A DNA stretch of 20,476 bases, from assembly GCA_937925755.1 (NCBI GenBank), contig CALAMX010000202.1, positions 1-20,476 of the forward strand, in the 5' to 3' direction. Below are positions 1-6,637 of this stretch, one piece after another; position 1 is the first letter of the stretch; every line of letters begins with the position of its first letter. The notes below the pieces were generated by a model. That model was not told where the DNA came from. It ran no database searches and worked only from the letters and a program-made list of their open reading frames with translations. Origin of the DNA: an uncultured Burkholderiales bacterium. Its GTDB lineage: Bacteria; Pseudomonadota; Gammaproteobacteria; Burkholderiales; Thiobacillaceae. A program made the position numbers and the translations under genes.

Positions 1-125
<125 letters not shown>

Positions 126-220
126 CTCGAAAGACAGTTGCTAACCCCATGTGATGTCTCGCGGCTCGCGCTCCGGGCGCGCGGCGCTCAATCCCGCTCG
201 CCGGGTTAGGCAGAGCTTCC
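126..220. other. Short non-coding gap between the transposase remnant and the speD-speE gene
   Basis: These 95 bp lie downstream of both flanking genes, which converge here. No open frame with a plausible start and no T-tailed hairpin is visible. An imperfect inverted repeat (about 203-226, arms GGGTTAGG and CCTAAGCC with one mismatch) overlaps the speD-speE stop codon. It lacks a U-run, so I do not call it a terminator. Part of the gap may be the outer end of the former insertion element. Confidence 0.5.
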
Positions 221-1456
221 CTAAGCCTTCACCAGCTCGCGATAGAAATTCGGCAAGGCGAACAGCGCACCGTGCACATCGGCATTGTAGTACTGCAGAT
301 CCGTAATGCCGCGCTCGGTCAACCGGTCGGCTACGGTGGCTCGGTTGAGGCTCTTGGGATCCAGACTGTCGGAGGCGATCGCCAAACCCCAATAAGCGCC
401 ATAAAGCGGGATGTAAAGCCCGTAACAATTGACCCGGGCGAAGGTCGCACGCAGATCGGCGGTAATACGCCGTACTTGCTCCGGTTCGAACACGGGCGTG
501 CCGATGTGCAGGGCAACGGCACCACCGGGGTTCAAGACGCGCTTGACCGAGGCGAAGGCCTCAGGCGTGTAGAGCGGGCCGGCCGGCGTCTCGGGATCGG
601 TCAGGTCCAACAGCACCAGGTCGAAGCGCTCTGCGGTGTCGCGCACGAAGGCGAAGCCATCACCGATCTCGATGCGCACCCGCGGGTCGTCGAGGGCACC
701 GCGGTGTATGGCCTGTAGGTATACGCGCGCGGCTTCGACTACGCCGGGGTCCAACTCGGCAATGGTCACCTGTTCCATGCTCGGGTGTTTGAGCAGCTCT
801 TCCGCTGCCCCACCGTCGCCGCCACCGATGATCAGGGCCCGGCGCGGGGCTGGGTGAGCAATGGCGGCTGGATGCACGAGGCATTCGTGATAGAAGAATT
901 CCTCGCGCTCGGCGGTCATGAAATGACCGTCCAGACGCATGAGCTTGCCGAACTGCGGGGTGTCGAACATCTCCAGCAGTTGGTAGCTGGTGCGCCGAGT
1001 GTCCAGGCGTTGGCTGGCCCGATAGCCATAGACGCTGTGTTCGTTGAGATATTCCAGCACCATCTCGGACGGGGCGCTGGGGTCGACGCTACCGCGCTGC
1101 AGGCGGTTGGTGATGGAACGACCAGGCTTGAGATCGGCCAGCAGTTCGGCCATCAGGCGTTCGGCCTTGCCGGAATTGTCGGCGGAATAGTTGCAGACAT
1201 AGACGTCCAGCGTGACGCCGCTGCGCTCCGGCCAAGTGTGCACGGCCAGGTGCGACTCGGCCAGCAGCAGCATGCCGGTGACACCACCCGGCTCGCCTTG
1301 GTGATCCGGGAAGGTGTACCATTTTTCGTCCACCAGGGTGAGCCCCACCCCTAGGGTATGCCGGCGGCAGAGCTCGGCCAGTCGCTCGGCGTCGATGAGC
1401 AGCTCGCGGCTGCAGTTGCACTGATACAGATCAGCGGTCAGGTGTAGGCCTTCCAC
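221..1456 (-). CDS. Fused S-adenosylmethionine decarboxylase / spermidine synthase-type aminopropyltransferase
   Basis: One 411-residue chain carries both last steps of spermidine synthesis. Residues about 3-112 are a prokaryotic class AdoMet decarboxylase proenzyme. The self-cleavage site is LAESHLAVHTWPE (E67/S68, where Ser becomes the pyruvoyl group), with H73 and C88. The 5 and 15 residue spacings equal those of the Thermotoga enzyme (S63, H68, C83). Residues about 130-411 are an aminopropyltransferase with YHE (189-191), the nucleotide-binding GGGDGG (211-216), AELDP (233-237) and the catalytic-Asp segment DLTDP (284-288). Both halves look intact, so the protein should decarboxylate AdoMet and pass the aminopropyl group to putrescine or a similar diamine in the cytoplasm. 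The GTG at 1456 was chosen because homology begins two codons later and a likely promoter at 1595-1600 would put the frame's first start (GTG 1591) at or before +1. TTG 1471 is an alternative. The gene follows trpD, 177 bp away. Confidence 0.9.
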   Translation of the reverse strand: MEGLHLTADLYQCNCSRELLIDAERLAELCRRHTLGVGLTLVDEKWYTFPDHQGEPGGVTGMLLLAESHLAVHTWPERSGVTLDVYVCNYSADNSGKAERLMAELLADLKPGRSITNRLQRGSVDPSAPSEMVLEYLNEHSVYGYRASQRLDTRRTSYQLLEMFDTPQFGKLMRLDGHFMTAEREEFFYHECLVHPAAIAHPAPRRALIIGGGDGGAAEELLKHPSMEQVTIAELDPGVVEAARVYLQAIHRGALDDPRVRIEIGDGFAFVRDTAERFDLVLLDLTDPETPAGPLYTPEAFASVKRVLNPGGAVALHIGTPVFEPEQVRRITADLRATFARVNCYGLYIPLYGAYWGLAIASDSLDPKSLNRATVADRLTERGITDLQYYNADVHGALFALPNFYRELVKA

Positions 1457-1535
1457 GGCGCGCCCCCCCAATCCATTGGACCGCGCCGGCGTCGGGGCCG
1501 GACGACGATCCACAACAGCACAACCCGCAGGGCAT
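1431..1535 (-). other. Possible 34-codon leader ORF overlapping the speD-speE start
   Basis: ATG at 1535 opens a 34-residue frame that ends at TGA 1431-1433, inside the start of speD-speE but in another frame. It begins MPCGLCCCG, with four Cys in the first eight residues. A GGAG lies 10 nt upstream, within a small hairpin (1537-1550) that could hide it. The position and the Cys cluster recall leader peptides that sense amino-acid supply. Nothing beyond the open frame supports translation, and short open frames are common in GC-rich DNA. Confidence 0.12.
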
Positions 1536-1594
1536 CCGGAGCTATCTCCGTCGCCGCTGCGCCCCAGTCCGGCCAGGCCGGAGAAAAGCACGGA
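1457..1594 (-). promoter_or_regulatory. Putative structured 5' leader of the speD-speE fusion
   Basis: If transcription starts about 7 nt after the TATAAT at 1595-1600, the speD-speE mRNA would have a leader of about 130 nt. Three inverted repeats lie in it: TCCGGCC-A-GGCCGGA (1568-1582), CGGAG-N4-CTCCG (1537-1550) and CCGGC-N6-GCCGG (1486-1501). A GC-rich sequence yields some of these by chance. I recognise no known riboswitch class here, and polyamine or AdoMet control of the gene is only an inference from its product. Confidence 0.3.
1568..1582. repeat. 15-bp palindrome TCCGGCC-A-GGCCGGA just after the speD-speE promoter
   Basis: Perfect 7-bp arms flank one central base, starting about 13 bp downstream of the TATAAT hexamer. 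A one-base centre fits a protein operator site better than an RNA hairpin. The position near +6 to +20 would suit a repressor. No matching regulator gene is present in the window. Confidence 0.35.
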
Positions 1595-1600
1595 ATTATA
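1595..1600 (-). promoter_or_regulatory. Perfect -10 hexamer (TATAAT) upstream of speD-speE
   Basis: On the minus strand the trpD-speD-speE gap contains an exact TATAAT in otherwise GC-rich DNA. The -35 region is poor: TAGCAA at 17-bp spacing matches TTGACA at 3 of 6 positions. Transcription would begin near 1588, which rules out the upstream GTG at 1591 as a useful start and gives speD-speE a promoter separate from the trp genes. Confidence 0.5.
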
Positions 1601-1633
1601 CAGATACTGGGGTCTTTTTGCTAGAGATCCGAC

Positions 1634-2650
1634 TCAGTTTTGCCCGAAGGCGACGAGCGTCTCCAGGCGGCGCCGCGGCTCGCCCGTGGCCATGACCTCG
1701 CGGGCACGCTCGACACCGTCGGCCAGGCTGTCGGTGAGCCCCGCGACGTAGATGGCGGCGCCGGCATTCAGGGCGACGATGTCGCGCTCGGCGCCGGGTT
1801 CGTTGTCGAGCGCCTTGAGGACACGATCGCGCGATTCTTCCACGCTGTCGACCTGCAGCGTGCGGATGTCGTGCGTGGGTAGTCCAAACTGCTCAGGGTG
1901 GACGACATATTCGCGCACCTCGCCGTCACGCAGCTCCGCCACCAGGGTCTCACCAGAGATCGACAGCTCGTCTAGGCCTTCGCGCCCATGGACGATGAGG
2001 GCACGCTGGCTACCCAGCCGCTGCAGCACGTGCGCCTGGATGCCGGTCAGCTCGGGGTGGAACACACCCATCACCTGATTGGGGGCGCCAGCCGGGTTGG
2101 TCAGCGGCCCGAGGATGTTGAAGATCGTGCGCACACCCAACTCCCGGCGCACCGGTGCGGCGTGCTTCATGGCGGCATGGAAGTTGGGGGCGAACATGAA
2201 CCCCACCCCGACCGTGTCGATCGCTCGCGCGACCTGCTCGGGCGTGAGGTTGATATTGACCCCCAAGGCCTCGAGCACGTCGGCACTGCCTGACTTGGAG
2301 GAGACCGAGCGTCCCCCGTGCTTGGCCACCTTGGCGCCGGCGGCGGCGGCGACGAAGGCGGCGGCGGTGGAGATGTTGAAGGTGTGCGCAGCGTCACCAC
2401 CGGTGCCGCAGGTATCGACCAAGTGGGTCGTGTCGCGCACCTCGACGCGGGTGGCGAACTCGCGCATGACCTGGGCGGCGGCGGCGATCTCGCCGACGGT
2501 CTCCTTCTTCACGCGCAGTCCAACGAGGATGGCGGCGATCATCACCGGGCTCACTTCGCCGCGCATGATCTGGCGCATGAGGGAAAGCATCTCCTCGTGG
2601 AAGATCTCGCGGTGCTCGATGAGCCGTTTAAGGGCCTCCTGTGGGGTCAT
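1634..2650 (-). CDS. trpD: Anthranilate phosphoribosyltransferase
   Basis: This 338-residue enzyme joins anthranilate and PRPP to give phosphoribosyl-anthranilate, the second committed step of tryptophan synthesis. It has the family's usual length. The PRPP-binding GTGGD (82-86), the segment [15 protein letters not shown] (110-124) and NILGPLTNP are present. The ATG shares four bases with the trpG stop (ATGA), so translation is probably coupled to trpG. trpC, the usual next gene in related clusters, does not follow. The next gene is the speD-speE fusion, after a gap with its own promoter. The Ala-rich GCC/GGC stretch near 2333-2357 is ordinary coding sequence. Confidence 0.97.
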   Translation of the reverse strand: MTPQEALKRLIEHREIFHEEMLSLMRQIMRGEVSPVMIAAILVGLRVKKETVGEIAAAAQVMREFATRVEVRDTTHLVDTCGTGGDAAHTFNISTAAAFVAAAAGAKVAKHGGRSVSSKSGSADVLEALGVNINLTPEQVARAIDTVGVGFMFAPNFHAAMKHAAPVRRELGVRTIFNILGPLTNPAGAPNQVMGVFHPELTGIQAHVLQRLGSQRALIVHGREGLDELSISGETLVAELRDGEVREYVVHPEQFGLPTHDIRTLQVDSVEESRDRVLKALDNEPGAERDIVALNAGAAIYVAGLTDSLADGVERAREVMATGEPRRRLETLVAFGQN

Positions 2651-3216
2651 GGCGAACTCTCCAGAAAATTACGCAACAGATCGTGGCCGTGCTCGGTGAG
2701 GATGGACTCCGGATGAAACTGCACCCCCTCCACCGGGAACGTCTTGTGGCGCACGCCCATGATCTCCCCGTCCTCGGTCCAGGCCGTGATCTCAAGGCAG
2801 TCGGGCAGGCTCTCACGCTCGATGACGAGTGAGTGGTAACGCGTGGCGGTAAAGGGGCTGGGCAGCCCGCGGAAGACACCGACATTGGCGTGGAAGATGG
2901 GGGAAGTCTTGCCATGCATGAGCTGTTTCGCGTGCATGATCCGGCCGCCGAAGGCTTGGCCGATCGCCTGGTGTCCCAGGCATACGCCGAGGATGGGCAC
3001 CCGGCCTGCATAGGCCTTGATCAGCGGCACCGAGATGCCGGCCTCGTTGGGGGTGCAGGGGCCGGGCGAGATGACGATGCGTTCGGGGGCCAGACGTTCC
3101 ACCCCAGCCAGGTCGATCTCGTCGTTGCGGCGCACGACCACCGACTCACCCAGCTCACCGAAATACTGCACGAGGTTGTAGGTGAAGCTGTCGTAGTTGT
3201 CGATCATCAGGAGCAT
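2647..3216 (-). CDS. trpG: Anthranilate synthase component II (glutamine amidotransferase)
   Basis: This class I glutamine amidotransferase of 189 residues supplies ammonia to TrpE. The triad is visible: nucleophile C79 in [11 protein letters not shown], and H168 and E170 in [13 protein letters not shown]. The oxyanion-strand motif SPGPCTP (50-56) is also present. Two ATGs compete at the start. The one at 3222 touches the AGGAGG with no spacer, while the one at 3216 has a 6-nt spacer and begins [15 protein letters not shown], the usual family start, so 3216 is chosen. It lies 12 nt downstream of trpE and overlaps trpD by 4 nt. A dual role as the amidotransferase for aminodeoxychorismate synthase (PabA) is common in this family and cannot be excluded. 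Confidence 0.96.
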   Translation of the reverse strand: MLLMIDNYDSFTYNLVQYFGELGESVVVRRNDEIDLAGVERLAPERIVISPGPCTPNEAGISVPLIKAYAGRVPILGVCLGHQAIGQAFGGRIMHAKQLMHGKTSPIFHANVGVFRGLPSPFTATRYHSLVIERESLPDCLEITAWTEDGEIMGVRHKTFPVEGVQFHPESILTEHGHDLLRNFLESSP

Positions 3217-3222
3217 GGACAT

Positions 3223-3228
3223 CCTCCT
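3223..3228 (-). promoter_or_regulatory. Strong Shine-Dalgarno AGGAGG for trpG
   Basis: A perfect AGGAGG sits immediately after the trpE stop codon (TGA 3229-3231) and 6 nt before the ATG at 3216. It decides the trpG start in favour of 3216 over 3222. It also lets trpG initiate strongly by itself, which would keep its level with TrpE. Confidence 0.8.
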
Positions 3229-4701
3229 TCAGTCTACCGACAGAGCCATTTCAGCCGCGTGTATGACCGCCTGCGCCTTGTTGCAGGTCTCACGCCACTC
3301 GTTCTCTGGCACGCTGTCGGCGACGACGCCGGCACCGGCCTGGACATAGAGCACTCCATCCTTGACGACGGCGGTGCGGATGGCGATGGCCAAGTCCATG
3401 TCGCCGTTGAAACCCAGGTAGCCGACGGCACCGGCATAGACCCCACGCTTGACGGGCTCCAGCTCGTCGATGATCTCCATGGCGCGGATCTTGGGCGCGC
3501 CCGAGACAGTGCCGGCCGGAAACGTGGCGCGTAGCACATCCATGGCGGTGAGCCCTGGCTTGAGCCGGCCCTCGACGTTGGAGACGATGTGCATGACGTG
3601 CGAGTAACGCTCCACCACCATGTTCTCGGTCACCCGCACGCTGCCGATCTGGGCGACGCGACCCACGTCGTTGCGGCCCAGGTCCATGAGCTGCACGTGC
3701 TCGGCGCGCTCCTTGGGATCGGCGAGCAGTTCTGCCTCGAGCCGCAGGTCCTCCTCACGGGTGGCGCCGCGCGGGCGGGTACCGGCGATGGGACGCACCG
3801 TGACGATTCCATCCCCGCCCTGCCCCTCCAGACGCACGAGGATCTCGGGGGAAGCCCCAACCACGTGGAAGTTGCCCAGGTCGAAGTAGAACATATAGGG
3901 CGAGGGGTTGAGGCTGCGTAGCGCCCGATAGAGGCCGAGCGGATGGGCGCGAAAGGGGCGGCGCATGCGCTGCGAGAGCACCACCTGCATGATGTCGCCC
4001 TCATAGATGTAACGCTTGGCGCGTGTAACCGCCGCCTTGAAGTCCGCCTCACCGAACTCGGAGACCGGCTCGGTGTAGACCGAACGCTCCGCCACGGGGG
4101 CATGCACCGGTTTCGCCAATTGGCGCGCCAGCTCGGACAGCCGTGCTTGGGCGCTGGCATAGGCATCCGGCTCGATCGGATCGGCATAGACGATCAGGGT
4201 GAGCCGCCCCGACAGGTTATCGACCACGGCCAGTTCGTCCGACAGCATGAGTAGGATGTCCGGCGTGCCGATGGGATCGGGCTTGACGGTTTGCGCCAGG
4301 CGGCGTTCGATGTAGCGCACCGTGTCATAGCCGAAATAGCCGGCCAGCCCGCCGGGAAAGCGCGGCAGTCCCGGCAACGGCGCGGCCTTGAAACGTTTGA
4401 GATAGGTCTCGATGAAGGCGAGCGGATCGGCCTCGTCGCCCTGTTCGACCGGCACGCCGTTTGACTCCACGCTGACGAAGTGGCCGTGCACCCGCAGCAC
4501 GGTGCGCGCAGGCAGCCCGATGAAGGAATAGCGCCCAAAACGCTCGCCGCCAACGACGGACTCGAGCAGATAGGTGTAGGGCTGGTTGGCGAGCTTGAGG
4601 TAGAGGGCAAGCGCGGTGTCCAAGTCGGCCGGCAACTGCCGGAACACCGGGATGCGATTGTAGCCCTGGCGGGCGAGCTCGTTGAACTGGTCTTCGGTCA
4701 T
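3229..4701 (-). CDS. trpE: Anthranilate synthase component I
   Basis: This 490-residue chorismate-using enzyme makes anthranilate with TrpG-derived ammonia and is the first step of tryptophan synthesis. The N-terminal part holds [19 protein letters not shown] (LLES at 45-48), the element that binds tryptophan for feedback inhibition in Salmonella-type enzymes. The C-terminal chorismate-binding domain has [40 protein letters not shown] and YAGAVGYL. All are intact, so feedback control by tryptophan is expected. The ATG lies within TGATG, sharing one base with the gph stop. TTG 4704 immediately upstream is less likely. I see no trp leader peptide or attenuator ahead of it, because gph abuts directly. 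Confidence 0.97.
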   Translation of the reverse strand: MTEDQFNELARQGYNRIPVFRQLPADLDTALALYLKLANQPYTYLLESVVGGERFGRYSFIGLPARTVLRVHGHFVSVESNGVPVEQGDEADPLAFIETYLKRFKAAPLPGLPRFPGGLAGYFGYDTVRYIERRLAQTVKPDPIGTPDILLMLSDELAVVDNLSGRLTLIVYADPIEPDAYASAQARLSELARQLAKPVHAPVAERSVYTEPVSEFGEADFKAAVTRAKRYIYEGDIMQVVLSQRMRRPFRAHPLGLYRALRSLNPSPYMFYFDLGNFHVVGASPEILVRLEGQGGDGIVTVRPIAGTRPRGATREEDLRLEAELLADPKERAEHVQLMDLGRNDVGRVAQIGSVRVTENMVVERYSHVMHIVSNVEGRLKPGLTAMDVLRATFPAGTVSGAPKIRAMEIIDELEPVKRGVYAGAVGYLGFNGDMDLAIAIRTAVVKDGVLYVQAGAGVVADSVPENEWRETCNKAQAVIHAAEMALSVD

Positions 4702-5393
4702 CAACCCTTTGCCACCACGAGCTTGGCGGCCTCGGCCAGCGAGGGCACCACCGCGTCGAGGTCGAGCGTCTCGACCGGCTGGCCCCGGTTGTAGCCATAG
4801 GGTACGCAGAAGACGGGGCAGCCGGCGGCGCGCGCGGCCTGCGTATCGTTGAGCGAGTCGCCGATCAGCAGCAGCTCGGCCGGGGCAATCCCGAAGACGC
4901 GACAGGCGTGCCTGAGCGGCAGCGGCGATGGCTTTTTCTCCGGCAGGCTGTCACCGGCCAGGATCAGCTCGAAATAGTCGTATAGCCCCGTATCCTTCAG
5001 CAACGGCTCGGTAAAACGCATCGCCTTGTTGGTAATGCAAGCGATGTGTAGCCCTTTGGACTTGAAGGCGTTGAGCCCCTCGATCACGCCGGGAAAAGGG
5101 CGGCTTTTGCGCGAGACCCATTGTGCGTAATACTTTTCGAACACCGGCAGCGCACGCTCGAACAGCTCACGCGGCGGCTCGGCCTCCATCTCGCCGGTGA
5201 GCACTCGTTTGACCAGCCGTGAGACCCCATTGCCGATGTAGGTCTTAAGCCGTGCCTCATCCACCACCGGTATCCCGAGTTCGGCGGCCATGGCGGCCGC
5301 CGCATCGGCCAGATCGGCAGCGGTGTCGAGCAGGGTGCCGTCCAGATCGATGACGACCGCCTTGACGGGCAGAGGAGAGGTCAGCTTGGGCAT
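4701..5393 (-). CDS. gph: Phosphoglycolate phosphatase (HAD superfamily)
   Basis: This 230-residue HAD phosphatase hydrolyses 2-phosphoglycolate, a product of Rubisco oxygenation or of DNA 3'-end repair. Motif I is [12 protein letters not shown] (nucleophile D16, acid/base D18). Motif II is CITNKA, the motif III Lys lies in [11 protein letters not shown], and motif IV is [13 protein letters not shown]. The cap between motifs I and II has the usual size. It lies 70 nt downstream of rpe and overlaps trpE by one base. The rpe-gph-trpE order recurs in Beta- and Gammaproteobacteria, and in autotrophs the pair matches cbbE/cbbZ of the Calvin cycle. No Rubisco gene is visible here. The ATG at 5393 lacks a clear Shine-Dalgarno, but the homologous region starts just after it. 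The upstream extension to 5582 overlaps rpe and is rejected. Confidence 0.93.
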   Translation of the reverse strand: MPKLTSPLPVKAVVIDLDGTLLDTAADLADAAAAMAAELGIPVVDEARLKTYIGNGVSRLVKRVLTGEMEAEPPRELFERALPVFEKYYAQWVSRKSRPFPGVIEGLNAFKSKGLHIACITNKAMRFTEPLLKDTGLYDYFELILAGDSLPEKKPSPLPLRHACRVFGIAPAELLLIGDSLNDTQAARAAGCPVFCVPYGYNRGQPVETLDLDAVVPSLAEAAKLVVAKG

Positions 5394-5463
5394 GCGAGTT
5401 GGCGTTGCGGAGGCCAAGGCGTCTGGACCGGCCGGGCCGGGCAGCGGTTTGGCCCCCTGGCGT

Positions 5464-6150
5464 TCAAACCTTGGCCAGCTCGGCCCGCATGGCGGCGATG
5501 ACGCTGTCGTAGCGGTGCGGATCCGAATCCTTGCCGGCGCCAAAGATGGCCGAGCCGGCGACGAAGGTGTCCACACCGGCACGCGCCACCTCGGCGATGT
5601 TGGCTGGCCCTACCCCGCCGTCGATCTCCAGGCTCACGTTGAGTCCCCGCTCGTCGATCATCTTGCGCACGCGGCGGGCCTTCTCCAGCACATAGGGGAT
5701 GAACTTCTGGCCGCCGAAGCCAGGGTTGACGCTCATGAGCAGGACCATGTCGAGCTTCTCCAAGACCCATTCGAGGACATCCAACGGCGTGGCAGGGTTG
5801 AACACCAGGCCTGGTTTGCAGCCGTTGTCGCGGATGAGGCCGATGGTGCGGTCGATGTGCTCTGAGGCCTCGGGGTGAAAGGTGATATAGGTCGCGCCGG
5901 CCTTGGCGAAGTCGGGGATGATCCGGTCCACGGGTTTGACCATGAGGTGCACGTCGATCGGCGCGGTCACGCCGTGTTTGCGCAGGGCCTCACACACCAG
6001 CGGGCCGATGGTGAGGTTCGGCACGTAGTGGTTGTCCATCACGTCGAAATGCACGATGTCGGCACCGGCTTTGATGACGTTGTCGACCTCCTCGCCCAGC
6101 TTGGCGAAATTGGCCGACAGGATGGAGGGGGCGATGCGGTATTGCGGCAT
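5464..6150 (-). CDS. rpe: Ribulose-phosphate 3-epimerase
   Basis: This 228-residue TIM-barrel enzyme interconverts ribulose 5-phosphate and xylulose 5-phosphate in the pentose phosphate and Calvin cycles. The start is [17 protein letters not shown]. Metal and catalytic residues are present: H34 and D36 (VHFDVMD), H68 (DVHLMV) and D177 (EIDGGV). The phosphate-binding segments NPGFGGQ (142-148) and AGSAIFGA (198-205) are also seen. AGGAACGAG lies upstream of the ATG at 6150. The longer open frame reaching 6273 would run through the promoter region and is not used. It is the first gene of the rpe-gph-trpEGD run, with a likely promoter 30 bp upstream, and apaG diverges from it. Confidence 0.97.
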   Translation of the reverse strand: MPQYRIAPSILSANFAKLGEEVDNVIKAGADIVHFDVMDNHYVPNLTIGPLVCEALRKHGVTAPIDVHLMVKPVDRIIPDFAKAGATYITFHPEASEHIDRTIGLIRDNGCKPGLVFNPATPLDVLEWVLEKLDMVLLMSVNPGFGGQKFIPYVLEKARRVRKMIDERGLNVSLEIDGGVGPANIAEVARAGVDTFVAGSAIFGAGKDSDPHRYDSVIAAMRAELAKV

Positions 6151-6178
6151 GATCTCGTTCCTGGCTGGCAAAACCTTG

Positions 6179-6184
6179 ATTCTA
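6179..6184 (-). promoter_or_regulatory. Likely -10 element (TAGAAT) for rpe-gph-trpEGD
   Basis: TAGAAT matches the sigma-70 -10 consensus at 5 of 6 bases and would give a 5' leader of about 20 nt before the rpe ATG. The -35 at 17 bp spacing (TGTCCA) is weak, so an activator or a different sigma factor is possible. The 88-bp rpe/apaG gap must also serve apaG on the other strand, but I found no convincing promoter for it. Confidence 0.4.
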
Positions 6185-6238
6185 ACCGTTCGCCCGCAGG
6201 CTGGACAGAGCGGCGCTTTTGCGGTGCAATGGCGGACC

Positions 6239-6622
6239 ATGCCGAGCAGCAACAAATACAGCATCCAGATCACGCCCCGGGTGGTCTTCGTACCGGATCA
6301 ATCGGACGAGGCGGCCGGCCGCTACGTGTTCGCCTACACCATCACCATCGTCAACACCGGCGAGGTGGCCGCCCAACTGATCTCGCGCCACTGGATCATC
6401 ACCGACGCCAACCACGTGGTCCAGGAGGTGCGCGGACTCGGTGTGGTGGGCGAGCAACCCCTGCTCAAGCCCGGTGAGCGTTTCGAATACACCAGCGGCA
6501 CGGCCATCGCCACGCCAGTCGGCACCATGCGCGGCAGCTATCAGATGGTCGCCGAGGACGGCCACCAGTTCGACGTGGAGATCCCCGAGTTCGTCTTGTC
6601 CATGCCGCGCGTGCTGCACTGA
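6239..6622 (+). CDS. apaG: ApaG/CorD family protein
   Basis: This 127-residue protein consists of a single ApaG fold, an immunoglobulin/fibronectin-like beta sandwich. Family landmarks are visible: [17 protein letters not shown] near the start, [14 protein letters not shown] (28-41), [20 protein letters not shown] (50-69) and [14 protein letters not shown] (95-108). Length is typical (about 125). Its biochemical role is unsettled, with links to Co2+ and Mg2+ tolerance in enterobacteria. ATG 6239 is chosen because homology starts there. A longer frame from 6032 would run antisense through rpe. Divergence from rpe is common in Betaproteobacteria. The end lies only 15 bp from the convergent Ca2+-ATPase stop. 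Confidence 0.95.
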   Translation: MPSSNKYSIQITPRVVFVPDQSDEAAGRYVFAYTITIVNTGEVAAQLISRHWIITDANHVVQEVRGLGVVGEQPLLKPGERFEYTSGTAIATPVGTMRGSYQMVAEDGHQFDVEIPEFVLSMPRVLH

Positions 6623-6637
6623 TGCGCCCACGCGCCC

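Noticed and set aside
203..226. Imperfect inverted repeat at the speD-speE stop as a terminator
   Set aside because: The arms contain a mismatch, the stem is short and no T-run follows on either strand.
1438..1476. 12-codon ORF (ATG 1476) overlapping the speD-speE start
   Set aside because: No ribosome site and no unusual composition; likely chance.
1457..1591. N-terminal extension of speD-speE to GTG 1591
   Set aside because: The 45 extra residues are low-complexity and match no domain, and the TATAAT at 1595-1600 would place +1 at or after this start.
2333..2357. GGC/GCC repeat tract
   Set aside because: It lies in frame in trpD and encodes a conserved Ala-rich helix, so it is not an independent repeat.
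2833..3534. 233-residue plus-strand open frame across trpG and trpE
   Set aside because: Antisense shadow of two conserved genes; no recognisable domain.
4701..4760. trp attenuator or leader peptide ahead of trpE
   Set aside because: gph overlaps the trpE start by one base and no Trp-rich short frame or alternate hairpins are seen.
5426..5442. CCGGCCGGGCCGGG run between rpe and gph as a terminator or operator
   Set aside because: No clear stem with loop and U-run; the genes are probably co-transcribed.
6623..6637. Bidirectional terminator between apaG and the Ca2+-ATPase
   Set aside because: Only 15 bp lie between the stops and no hairpin is present.
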